This document shows positions 7,835 to 16,005 of a stretch of DNA of 64,000 nt, piece by piece. The position numbers were made by a program, and so were the translations under genes. A model generated the notes under the pieces. It was not told the DNA's origin and made no database searches. It saw nothing but the letters and a program-made list of their open reading frames with translations. Within the stretch, counting starts at the first letter, position 1, and every line of letters starts with the position of its first letter. The stretch spans positions 1-64,000 of the forward strand of contig CAMVNQ010000013.1 in NCBI GenBank assembly GCA_947168885.1, in the 5' to 3' direction. Source of the stretch: an uncultured Clostridia bacterium. Lineage in GTDB: Bacteria; Bacillota; Clostridia; Oscillospirales; Ruminococcaceae.

Positions 7835-9565
7835 TTATTGTGCGTATGTCATGAAATAATTATTTTTCATGTCGAACCATGTATACAGCTCGCTGCCGTA
7901 TGTGGTGAGCAGCGGGAGTGAACCGAGGTCGGCGTTCAGGGACACCTTCTTCATATTGCGGTCGATAAGGTAGGTCTGCCCATTCTTCAGCACCGGAGCG
8001 TATTTGCCGTCAGCGGCGAAGGCTGCCGCGTCGCTGAACCACCCAAGCTCCATGCCGTTCGCGTCGATATAGCCATACTGACCCTTTTCGTTCTTTACGC
8101 GGAATATCTTTCCGTCGTAGGTCACCATATTGTAATAGCTCTTGCTGACGAGCTTACCGGTGGAAACATCGATCAGAGCATACATTTTGCTCATTCCAAG
8201 GCTGTCCGAATACAATGCTACAGACTTTGTGCCCCACAGTCTGTCGTCAAGCCTTGTGAGCTCGAGTTTTCTGCCGTTTACGGTGAAACCGGACAGTTCC
8301 TTGCCGGAAAGGGAGTATGTTTTCTTTTTGTCGAAGGAATAAACCTCCGTGGGCGCGGAAGTCCCCGCTTTTATCATCAAAAAGTAGTTGGTGCGAAGAT
8401 ATCCGGCGCGTGCAGCATATTTCTTCAGCGTTGTCTTATTGCCGAAGCGGTCGATAAGATATACGCTGCCACTCCACTTATCGTTCTTTTCATCGTATGT
8501 ACCGACGGAGAGACCACAGTATGCGTTGCCGGTGAATTGCCAGTAATTCCAGTATTGGTCAGTTACATCAAAGCTGAGAGTTTTGACTTTTTTACCCTTG
8601 TTGTTGAAAAGGTCCAAAGTGAGCTGCTTATCACCGTTGCTGCGCTTCCACTGTGAGATATATCCCTCCGGCGATACCGAGAAGGGAACGTCAGAGGTGT
8701 AGTAAGCGGTGATACTGCCGGATTTCTTGTTGTATTTGACAGCGCTGTAATATTTAATACCGTTCTTTTGATATGTCAGCACACCGTAATTACCGTTGGT
8801 AAAGCTGTATAATACGCTCCAGTCACTGTTCGAGGAGACCGATGTGTCAACGGTAAGCTTTTTTGCCTTGAGCTTTCCGGTCTTTCTCCAGCTTTCGAGA
8901 ACAGTCGCGTCTATCCTGTAAATATCGCCTTTTCCGTTATTATCCGCGATATAATAAAGGTCTCTTCCGAGATATTGATAAAAGCCCGCTTTCTTCTTTA
9001 TATCAGAGACAGCGGTATATATCAGCTTCTTTTGGCTCTGTTCGACGGACGCCGATGAGGCTTTCGGGAAATCAGCACGGAAAAGTACCTTTCCCGTCTT
9101 CTTTTTATCCTGAAAGCTGCATATCTGAGCTATGTATGTACCTTTCTTGACCTTGTATGAGGCTGACAATACCGTGTTTTTTTTGTTTTTGTCCCAATCC
9201 AGTTCAAGATTACCGTTTTCTTCGTATTTTCCCTTGCCGACGGCGACGCTGAATTTTGATGCCCTGATATTATCGCCGTTTGCATCGTAAAGGTCCATGT
9301 TCCAGTCAGAGACACCGACTTCTGCGTTCAATGTCAGAGTTCCTGCGTTTTTACACTCGATCCGGTACCAATACTGATCGTACATATTTTCGAGAAAGCC
9401 GGAATAAGTCACTCCATCCTTGATAATGCCAGTCTCCTCGATCACCTGATCTATAGTACGTACAGTGTAGTAATCCGCAAGATTAGCTGCAGACGCGCCT
9501 TGTGCCGAAGCAGCGAGCATAACAGCTGACATTATCGCCGCGACAAATTTTCTGATAGCTTTCAT
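7835..9565 (-). CDS. Secreted protein with pre-peptidase-like and WG-like domains (paralogue 2)
   Basis: 576 residues with a signal peptide (AQGASA-AN) and the same architecture as the 590-residue neighbour. Shared blocks include YDQYWYRIECKNAGTLTLN, the VGVSDWNMDLYD block and SYKVKKGTY..QICSFQDKKK. The WG-like tail reads KGQYGYIDANGMELG. This is the first gene of the operon. AGGAG lies upstream of the ATG. Tandem duplication and divergence is the simplest origin. No catalytic motif is visible. Confidence 0.75.
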   Translation of the reverse strand: MKAIRKFVAAIMSAVMLAASAQGASAANLADYYTVRTIDQVIEETGIIKDGVTYSGFLENMYDQYWYRIECKNAGTLTLNAEVGVSDWNMDLYDANGDNIRASKFSVAVGKGKYEENGNLELDWDKNKKNTVLSASYKVKKGTYIAQICSFQDKKKTGKVLFRADFPKASSASVEQSQKKLIYTAVSDIKKKAGFYQYLGRDLYYIADNNGKGDIYRIDATVLESWRKTGKLKAKKLTVDTSVSSNSDWSVLYSFTNGNYGVLTYQKNGIKYYSAVKYNKKSGSITAYYTSDVPFSVSPEGYISQWKRSNGDKQLTLDLFNNKGKKVKTLSFDVTDQYWNYWQFTGNAYCGLSVGTYDEKNDKWSGSVYLIDRFGNKTTLKKYAARAGYLRTNYFLMIKAGTSAPTEVYSFDKKKTYSLSGKELSGFTVNGRKLELTRLDDRLWGTKSVALYSDSLGMSKMYALIDVSTGKLVSKSYYNMVTYDGKIFRVKNEKGQYGYIDANGMELGWFSDAAAFAADGKYAPVLKNGQTYLIDRNMKKVSLNADLGSLPLLTTYGSELYTWFDMKNNYFMTYAQ

Positions 9566-9606
9566 TGTACTTTCTCCTGTAATGGTTTGAATATAGTTTT
9601 CATCTT

Positions 9607-9615
9607 ATTATATCA
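9607..9615 (-). promoter_or_regulatory. Extended -10 promoter of the secreted-protein operon
   Basis: On the minus strand the sequence reads TG-A-TATAAT, a perfect extended -10 element about 40 bp before the ATG at 9565. No good -35 is visible, which is usual for extended -10 promoters. Confidence 0.6.
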
Positions 9616-9683
9616 CAAACCAAAATTCATTTGTTCTTCTCAGAGAATAATATTAATCATAGCTGTCCGTGTCCGCAGGAATG

Positions 9684-9712
9684 TTGACATTGCAGCGAAT
9701 CTGTGGTATAAT
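9684..9712 (+). promoter_or_regulatory. Consensus sigma-A promoter of regulator-kinase module 1
   Basis: TTGACA, 17-bp spacer, TATAAT, a full consensus match about 40 bp upstream of the start at 9752. It diverges from the operon promoter at 9607. Confidence 0.85.
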
Positions 9713-9751
9713 GTTAAACGGTAAATAAAAACGAGATACAGGAGCGGCACT

Positions 9752-10177
9752 ATGACCAGCAAGAGCACAGACGACCTTTTTGAGTTCATAGACCAGAACA
9801 GCGCGGAATTTCTTAACAACATAGATGAACACAAGCTCGGCAATACGCGTCAGCTTCTGTCTGAATACCTGTACGAAAAAATGAATAAATATAACGTCGT
9901 TCCGCACGATCTTGTGGTAAGGACTAATATCAGTCAGCCCCACATATATCAGATTCTATCCGGTACACGCGGCGTGAGCAGGGAAAAGCTCATCGCTATG
10001 GCTATAGGAATAGGTCTTGATCTTGATGAGACTCAGCGTCTCCTTACCCTAGGGCAGTGTGGTACACTGTATCCGAAGGTCAGACGCGACGCGGCAATAA
10101 TATGCTGTATAAACGAGCATATGGATATGTATGAAACCAATGAGTGCCTTAAAAGAATCAACGAAAATGAGCTTTGA
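9752..10177 (+). CDS. Cro/XRE-like regulator paired with a membrane kinase
   Basis: 141 residues. A helix-turn-helix of the Cro/C1 type lies at about 53-88 (VRTNISQPHIYQILSGTRGVS). After it comes a block LYPKVRRDAAIICCINEHM that recurs in recognisable form in the 376-residue protein at 14814. Its last 11 bases overlap the start of the kinase gene, so the two are probably translated together. It may bind DNA, or it may be an adaptor of the kinase, since the XRE fold in such pairs is not always DNA-binding. It is driven by a consensus promoter at 9684. Confidence 0.75.
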   Translation: MTSKSTDDLFEFIDQNSAEFLNNIDEHKLGNTRQLLSEYLYEKMNKYNVVPHDLVVRTNISQPHIYQILSGTRGVSREKLIAMAIGIGLDLDETQRLLTLGQCGTLYPKVRRDAAIICCINEHMDMYETNECLKRINENEL

Positions 10178-12068
10178 TGAAGAATTCGAAAAAATATATA
10201 AAAATGACTGCAAGCTTCCCGAAAAGATATCGGAAGCTTACAGTTTTTTTTCGTGTCTCAAATATTCCGATGAACGTCAGGTCTATATAGTAAAAGATCC
10301 CGAGGGTAAAAGCTTTGTGCTTAAAATAGGTGTGGGTGATAATTCGCTTCGTATCGAAAATGAATACCGTATCGCTTCACTTATATACAACTCACTGAAA
10401 AATGAGAACTTTCCGCAGCCTGTCATGTTTTTTCGCGAGGATGACCGCACATATTATTTAAGAGAGTATATTGCCGGTGTAACTCTTAGGGACAAGATTG
10501 ACAAGAACGGAGTTTTTTCCGATCAGGAGACCTGTTCGATTGCATATAATATCTGTTCGATACTTGAAAAAATGCATACTCTTCCGGAAAGGATAATCTG
10601 TCGCGATATCAAGCCCGAAAACATTGTGATCTCTGCGGATGGACAGTATCATATCATAGACCTTGACGCTGCACGCACAGTAAAGCCCGATAATGAGAGT
10701 GATACGGTATATCTCGGCACACGCGCCACAGCGGCACCGGAACAGTTCGGGTTCGGTCAGACCGACGAGAGAACAGATGTATATGCCGTTGGTATGCTTA
10801 TGCTTTATATGTTAAGCGGAGGCTATGACAAAAAAGAACTGCGCCGCGGGAAAGCAGCAAGAATGATCGAGCGCTCAACGAGATTTGACCCCGAAAGACG
10901 CTACCCAAACATATCAAAAATGAAAGCGACGCTTGCCGGACGTGACCATATAACACAGTTGATCGCTGCCGCTTTGGGGTGCGCCGCTCTGACGGTATTG
11001 GCTGTTTCGCTTTCATATGTTGCGGGAATGAAAAAACCGATCTTAGCCGAACAGACCGCAAATAACGAGATTGAATATAATTCTTATGCCGACACAAGCA
11101 TCACTCCCGAAACGGTGACGGAATACAGTGAAACTGCTATAACAACGGAAGCAGCGACATCCGATACTTCAACGAAGCCTGCGTCAGAGAAGGTCTCGGA
11201 CATTGGCGGCACGTCATCATCGAGACCAGCGGACGAGCCCGATATGTTTGTGACAGCGACACAAACTGTTTCCGATAAAATGTCGTCCTTCACGTTTTTG
11301 ACCGAAGATGCAGAAAATAAAGATATGAGCGATATGTATCGCGCCGCAAATGCCGGTTGGGTATTCAACGACGACGGCTCGTACAGCTATAAATGTACAC
11401 AGGACAACGAAGATATTGTGTTCCGGCTTTTGCCGGAAGAACATTTTGACCTTAAAAAGCTCAGATGCGCGGCTGTCACAGTAAATACCACTGGCTGCGA
11501 GGCATGGTTCTGTCTTACGGCGCCGGGCACAGACGGAGAATGGTTCCACTCGAACGCAATGGGTATAAAGGACAAACCGGAAAAAGTGATCTTCAAAACG
11601 CCCGACGGCATTTCGAGCGGTCTTCTTCTTACTGTAGGCAGCATGACAAAGGGTTCGATCGTTACTGTAAGGGACATCTCTTACTCGGATAATGAATATA
11701 CCGGACCGGATTTTTGGCACGAAAACGACGACGGCAGCTTTACATTCACCAAAGACACCGTTACCTCACTTTCATTTTTCCCCAAAAGCGATATCGAGCT
11801 CTCAAAAGTGAACTATGTGTATGCGGATATAGAAGTCGAGGGTGAAATGGTATGCGGGATCGCAGGTTTCAACAGCGAAGACGGCTTTACATATTGTGAC
11901 GGGTATAATTTAAAAAATGAAAGCAAGCATCTTTGCTGGGATCTTAAGCACGACCTTTCTAACGGCAAAATTAGCCAAAGTCTGGCATTTGACTGCTACT
12001 TTAATTCTGACTATCTTACAGCGACAGTAAAAAACATCGTTTTCTCTGAAAAGCCGATTTTGGATTGA
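10167..12068 (+). CDS. Receptor-like transmembrane Ser/Thr protein kinase
   Basis: 633 residues. A Hanks-type kinase domain spans residues about 25-258: Lys53 (SFVLKIG), catalytic loop CRDIKPENIV with Asp147, metal-binding DLD at 165-167 (a variant of DFG), APE at 190-192, and DVYAVGMLM. The usual glycine loop is poorly conserved. A single membrane helix lies at about 262-285. Outside the membrane is a Thr/Glu/Ser-rich linker, then two related beta-rich modules (each containing a W..NDDGS block at about 390 and 515) resembling carbohydrate-binding or sugar-sensing folds. So it is predicted to sense an outside ligand and phosphorylate an inside target. The start overlaps the regulator by 11 bp; an earlier in-frame start would lie deeper in that gene. 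No PASTA domain is present. Confidence 0.85.
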   Translation: MSFDEEFEKIYKNDCKLPEKISEAYSFFSCLKYSDERQVYIVKDPEGKSFVLKIGVGDNSLRIENEYRIASLIYNSLKNENFPQPVMFFREDDRTYYLREYIAGVTLRDKIDKNGVFSDQETCSIAYNICSILEKMHTLPERIICRDIKPENIVISADGQYHIIDLDAARTVKPDNESDTVYLGTRATAAPEQFGFGQTDERTDVYAVGMLMLYMLSGGYDKKELRRGKAARMIERSTRFDPERRYPNISKMKATLAGRDHITQLIAAALGCAALTVLAVSLSYVAGMKKPILAEQTANNEIEYNSYADTSITPETVTEYSETAITTEAATSDTSTKPASEKVSDIGGTSSSRPADEPDMFVTATQTVSDKMSSFTFLTEDAENKDMSDMYRAANAGWVFNDDGSYSYKCTQDNEDIVFRLLPEEHFDLKKLRCAAVTVNTTGCEAWFCLTAPGTDGEWFHSNAMGIKDKPEKVIFKTPDGISSGLLLTVGSMTKGSIVTVRDISYSDNEYTGPDFWHENDDGSFTFTKDTVTSLSFFPKSDIELSKVNYVYADIEVEGEMVCGIAGFNSEDGFTYCDGYNLKNESKHLCWDLKHDLSNGKISQSLAFDCYFNSDYLTATVKNIVFSEKPILD

Positions 12069-12073
12069 TAAAT

Positions 12074-12734
12074 CTAATTGACAATATACAAAAATATTTT
12101 TATTACAGCATCACCCGCAGCCTCTCCAAAAAGGGCAAGTATATTGTTTTGCTTGATTTCAAGCTGACGGAGAATAAAATTAGTTACAAAAGAATCCTGT
12201 GGCGTACTTAATATCTCGTTTGGCTTTGCATACTGTATAATAGTACCACCGTTTATAATCATAACCTTATCCGAAATACAAGAGCTTCCTCAGGGTCGTG
12301 GATTACTATAATGGTTGTAAGATGAAACTCCTTCGCAATCTGCCTGATTTTGTCTTTTATAGATTCCTTTATTACACCGTCAAGTGCACTGAGTGGTTCA
12401 TCGAGAAGCAGAATTTTCAGTTTCAGAACAAGAGGTGTGCAAGGGCACGCGCTGCTTCTGACCACCAGAAAGCTGTTCAATAATTTTGCTGAGATGTTCA
12501 CGAAGGCCAAGCAGTTCAATCAAATCATTTACTTCATCCTTACTTGAAATATACGGCTTATTCTTCAAGCCTTATATAATATTATCGTAAGCATTCAAAT
12601 TAGGAAACAGAGCATAATCCTGAAATACGATGTTGAAACCTCTGTCTTCCATAGGTGTTTTTGTTATATCATGAGTATCAAAAAAATATCTCTCCGCAGT
12701 CCGGCTGAATAATTCCAAGAATTATATTAAGAAG
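12074..12734 (-). pseudogene. Decayed ABC-transporter ATP-binding protein
   Basis: Fragments in several frames add up to a PotA/FbpC-type ATPase: [36 protein letters not shown] (Q-loop), EQLSGGQKQR (signature), ILLLDEPLSALD (Walker B), IIVIHDPEEAL (H-loop) and MIINGGTIIQYAKP. The Walker A end is missing. A stop follows NII near 12570. There is a frameshift after QKQR near 12450 and another near 12285. The broken N-terminal end abuts the end of the truncated serine recombinase at about 12735. No permease or binding protein is nearby. Non-functional. Confidence 0.85.
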
Positions 12735-13557
12735 CGTTGGTAGTAAGTAGGTAGGTAATGTCGGCTTTCATAGTTGCGGGTGCATAACGGTTCTTTTCAA
12801 GGCGTTCCTGCGCCATTTTGAACATCTCCTTTGTTATTATCGCAGGTATTCCGTCCTCAAAGACCACATCACGGTACCGATATTCGCCCATGTACTTTCG
12901 AACCTGCAGCATAGCGGACACCGATGTCTTGGTGAAAGGCTTGTTCTTGCAGGTCGTGACGTGGTTTTTGTTCAAATAAGCGACTATATCCTTGATCGGA
13001 CGGTTGTTGATGTACATTGTGAACGCTTCCCGGATGAACGGCGCGACCAACTGGTCGATCTGGTAGTGCTTCTGCTCGTCGATGTAGTACCCTGTCGGCA
13101 CGTTTCCCCCGTTATACTGCTTTTTCAAGGCGTTTTCAGTCATGCCGCGAATAACCTTTTCCGACAATTCCGCTGAGTAATACTCGGCATAGCCTTCAAG
13201 CACGGATTCGAGAATAATACCCTCCGCGCCTTCGGATATAACTTCGGTCGCAGACACCACCTTGACACCGTTCTTCCGAAGCTGCATCTTATAACGGGCG
13301 CTGTCATAGCGGTTGCGGGCAAATCGGTCGAGTTTCCACACAATGACTGTATCGAACATATTCTTACCGCTTTCCGCGATCATGCGCTGGAATTCTGGGC
13401 GGTTGTCGGTCTTGGCTAACATTGCACGGTCTATGTAGGTGCCGACCACGGTCATGTCCTTCTTTGCGGCGAAGTCGCGGCACTCGCGAAGCTGCCCCTC
13501 AATGCTTTCCTCGCGCTGATTATCACAGGAATAGCGCGCGTAAATAACTGCTTTCAT
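12727..13557 (-). pseudogene. Large serine recombinase, C-terminally truncated
   Basis: 276 residues from the ATG at 13557 (GGAGGAG upstream). The resolvase domain is intact: Ser10 in IYARYSCDNQ, then DRFARNRYDSA. The recombinase domain follows (VPTGYYIDEQKHYQ, AFTMYINNRPIKDIVAYLN). The protein stops at MKADITYLL, exactly where relatives continue into the zinc-ribbon (CG.CG) and coiled coil. Those DNA-binding and regulatory parts are gone, so it cannot be a working integrase alone. The breakpoint coincides with the broken ABC ATPase gene, so one deletion probably removed both ends. Confidence 0.85.
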
Positions 13558-13591
13558 CTTCTCACTCCTCCTTGAATACTTCATTGTCCCT

Positions 13592-13620
13592 ATTATACCA
13601 CATTTTAAGCACGATTTCAA
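13592..13620 (-). promoter_or_regulatory. Sigma-A promoter of the serine recombinase
   Basis: Reading on the minus strand: TTGAAA, 17-bp spacer, TATAAT, about 35 bp before the ATG at 13557. Confidence 0.75.
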
Positions 13621-13661
13621 TGGTTTAAAGCGCGATTTCTGATATTTTTTCTTAAAAGCTA

Positions 13662-13690
13662 TTGCATTTTGCGCCGTTTTCAAGTATAAT
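13662..13690 (+). promoter_or_regulatory. Sigma-A promoter of the toxin-antitoxin pair
   Basis: TTGCAT, 17-bp spacer, TATAAT, 36 bp before the ATG at 13726. It is divergent from the recombinase promoter. Confidence 0.75.
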
Positions 13691-13725
13691 ATAGATACAG
13701 ACCAATAAGCATAGGAGGTGCAATA

Positions 13726-13917
13726 ATGGCTACATCAAGTATTTTTGCGAGTTTCAACATCAACGACAGCAAGACTGCCGAAGCATTCGTTGACGCTCTT
13801 GACCAGTCCTCCAAAGAACCCAGAAGAAAGCCTTTGTCACCTGCCCCGCTGCATATAACAGACAAGGACAAGATTTTAGCGTTCTTCGCAAAGGATAGGA
13901 AAAAGCCCAATGAATAA
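13726..13917 (+). CDS. Small antitoxin-like protein paired with a GNAT protein
   Basis: 63 residues, beginning MATSSIFASFNINDSKTAEA and ending in a basic, Pro-rich tail. Its stop codon overlaps the following gene by 8 bp. GGAGG lies 7 bases before the ATG. Proteins starting this way commonly precede GNAT-type toxins in Clostridia (from memory), so an antitoxin role is inferred from position, size and tight coupling. No DNA-binding fold is obvious. Confidence 0.55.
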   Translation: MATSSIFASFNINDSKTAEAFVDALDQSSKEPRRKPLSPAPLHITDKDKILAFFAKDRKKPNE

Positions 13918-14494
13918 TCAGTCGATCATAAATATACTTGACTTGTTGGATTCGCTCGGGGAGGATACTGTCAACGCTATCCTCTCCGATTTTTCCTGCC
14001 CGAAAAACCCGGAAATCGAGGATTTTCTGCGGAAAAACGCTGTAGAGTTCGCCAAGCGCAAGATGTCTATAACATACCTCGTCTTTGATGAGAACAAGCG
14101 CTTTACTGCATACTTCACGCTCACGCACAAGTCGTCACTGATACCGATAGATATGCTCAGCAAGACCAGTATCAGGAAACTATCCATGCACGCCAAGCTC
14201 GACGAGGCGACCAACTGCTATGATATTTCTGCATTCCTGATAGCACAGTTCGGCAAGAATTTTGCCGTTGATGACGGCAATTCCGTTGTCGGAGACCGGC
14301 TTATGGACGCAGTTTTCAGCATTTTGGAAGAAGCTCAGCGTCTTATAGGCGGCGGTGTTATATTCCTCGAATGTGAAGATAACGACAAGCTGCTCAGCTT
14401 TTATCAGAACGATAACAACCGGTTCAAGCTCTACAGCTCCCGTTTTTCCGAAAGGGAGCAGAAAAAATACTTACAGCTTTTAAGATTTTTCTGA
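13910..14494 (+). CDS. GNAT-fold acetyltransferase, probable toxin of a TA pair
   Basis: 194 residues. The GNAT pattern is ITYLVFDENKRFTAYFTL (beta 2-3), DISAFLIAQFGKNFAVDDG (beta 4 and acetyl-CoA loop), a helix with VGDRLMDAVFSILEEAQRLIGG, then VIFLECEDNDKLLSFYQND (beta 5 to alpha 4, with FY near the active site). Known GNAT toxins of this layout acetylate charged tRNAs. That activity is inferred here, not shown. It is co-transcribed with and overlaps the 63-residue upstream protein, and is followed by a terminator. It sits between a broken recombinase and kinase module 2, a typical cargo position. Confidence 0.65.
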   Translation: MNNQSIINILDLLDSLGEDTVNAILSDFSCPKNPEIEDFLRKNAVEFAKRKMSITYLVFDENKRFTAYFTLTHKSSLIPIDMLSKTSIRKLSMHAKLDEATNCYDISAFLIAQFGKNFAVDDGNSVVGDRLMDAVFSILEEAQRLIGGGVIFLECEDNDKLLSFYQNDNNRFKLYSSRFSEREQKKYLQLLRFF

Positions 14495-14498
14495 TATG

Positions 14499-14528
14499 TA
14501 CCCGCCAGAAAAAGGCGGGTATATTTTT
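14499..14528 (+). terminator. Rho-independent terminator of the TA pair
   Basis: Stem TACCCGCC / GGCGGGTA with an A-rich loop, then TATTTTTA. A second, related hairpin follows at 14559-14587 (CCTACCCGCC / GGCGGGTAGG) without a T-run. Confidence 0.8.
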
Positions 14529-14695
14529 AATAGTATATGTGATACTTTTAACAATCTGCCTACCCGCCCCGATCTGAGGCGGGTAGGTGTTGCTATATTC
14601 ACGCAGCGGGCTTATTATCCCTCACATTCTGCGCGTCCATAAATTCCTCGAACATCTTTCTGCCCTCTTCGGTGTCATAGTACCAAAACACGAAT

Positions 14696-14733
14696 ATAAA
14701 AATGGATTCCAATGAGCGCCGGAATCCGTTTTT
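14696..14733. terminator. Bidirectional terminator
   Basis: A-run, GGATTCC stem, 10-base loop, GGAATCC, then T-run. It isolates regulator-kinase module 2 from upstream transcription. Confidence 0.65.
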
Positions 14734-14763
14734 ATATTGACCGAAACGCTTATGATATACTGA

Positions 14764-14792
14764 TTGACAAGGATTCATATACATGATATAAT
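14764..14792 (+). promoter_or_regulatory. Consensus sigma-A promoter of module 2
   Basis: TTGACA, 17-bp spacer, TATAAT, 22 bp upstream of the ATG at 14814. Confidence 0.85.
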
Positions 14793-14813
14793 CTAAGAAA
14801 AGAGGGTGAGCAG

Positions 14814-15944
14814 ATGAACAGCGAACATACCGAGCTTACACGCGACAGCCGCACCGATATGCTTTTTGAGGAACTTTGCTTCGGAGCTCCGATAAATGCG
14901 GAAGAGCCCGAAGATGTTATTGAAGGTGTTGAAAGTGCCATAGAGCTTGGCGAGCGTCCGGTATTTCTCGAAGGTCTCGCGGAGCGGCTTACGGAACTCG
15001 GAACATCGTGCACAGTTTCCGATACGGACATCATGTTATCCGAAGTAAAACGGCGCTTCAAAGAAATACTTGGCAAGACCTGTCCGAAAGCGGTCGGAAA
15101 CTGGGTAAGCGGAACACTGCCGGGGCTTGTGAACCGCCAGAATAATTACGATCTCTGCTATGCCCTGGAAATGGACTATAAGCAGACCACAGCATTCTTC
15201 ATCAAGAATTTTCTCACGATACCGTTCAACTGCAAAAGCAAGACGGACGCGATATATTATTACTGCTTTTACCACAATAAACCGTATTCCGCAGCCGCGA
15301 AAATGCTCGATGAAGCGAAATGTTTTGTATCGCAGGAATACGCTCATACCCACACTTCGCAGATACGGGATTTCATACGAAGCACCGATAATTACGAGGC
15401 TTTTCTGAAATATCTATCGACCCATTGTTACGATAATGAGCAGCAGTTTCAAGTCGCACGGAAGATCATCAATGACGAGATCGAACAGGTCAAGGCGTAT
15501 ATTCTCCGTTTCGGTAATTTCGACAGCGGAGAGAACCTAAGCGCAGACAGGCTGAACAGTCAGACTCTTGTTGAGCTGCTCGGACACAGATATCAGAAAT
15601 CCGGACGAAAAGTCAAGGACAGAAAGCTACCGAAGCAATTCACGGAATCGCTTCCGAACGATGTCACACTCGGCAGGATAATCAACGGCGACAGCGTTTC
15701 TTATGAGGTGCTGCGGAAAACGCTGATGCTGCTGAAATTCCATAATTTCTACGTCGATGCGTACAACGACGATGAACAGACAACCTACGATAATTTGCAG
15801 GATTTCTATGCGGAGCTGAACAATGTGCTGTACGACTGCGGATTCGCGCCCATCTATGAACGTCACCCGTTTGACTGCCTTCTTCTGTACTGTGCAAACT
15901 CGCTGGAGCCGATAGACACGCTTCACCTTGTCGGGAAATTTTAA
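14814..15944 (+). CDS. Double Cro-like regulator/adaptor upstream of a kinase-NTPase
   Basis: 376 residues, no named family recognised. Two segments mimic the 141-residue regulator at 9752. Residues about 85-165 contain NWVSGTLPGLVNRQ, then KTDAIYYYCFYHNKPYSAAA. Residues about 270-376 contain VTLGRIINGDSVSYEVLR, then FAPIYERHPFDCLLLYCANS. Each is a Cro-like helix pair followed by the same DA-I-CC-type helix. So this is a fused, diverged duplicate of the small regulator. GAGGGTG precedes the ATG. The kinase-NTPase starts 61 bp downstream, probably in the same transcript. It may regulate, recruit or present a substrate to that kinase. Many canonical HTH residues are lost, so adaptor function is as likely as DNA binding. 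Confidence 0.6.
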   Translation: MNSEHTELTRDSRTDMLFEELCFGAPINAEEPEDVIEGVESAIELGERPVFLEGLAERLTELGTSCTVSDTDIMLSEVKRRFKEILGKTCPKAVGNWVSGTLPGLVNRQNNYDLCYALEMDYKQTTAFFIKNFLTIPFNCKSKTDAIYYYCFYHNKPYSAAAKMLDEAKCFVSQEYAHTHTSQIRDFIRSTDNYEAFLKYLSTHCYDNEQQFQVARKIINDEIEQVKAYILRFGNFDSGENLSADRLNSQTLVELLGHRYQKSGRKVKDRKLPKQFTESLPNDVTLGRIINGDSVSYEVLRKTLMLLKFHNFYVDAYNDDEQTTYDNLQDFYAELNNVLYDCGFAPIYERHPFDCLLLYCANSLEPIDTLHLVGKF

Positions 15945-16005
15945 GAATCAGTTTTTATAAATGCCACACCCGATGTGCTATCATTAAAGAAAGGAGGTCG
16001 ATACA

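Noticed and set aside
14599-14784. 61-codon minus-strand frame (tail EEGRKMFEEFMDAQN)
   Set aside because: Its first half reads through the bidirectional terminator and there is no start signal. The last 30 codons could be a gene remnant but nothing supports it further.
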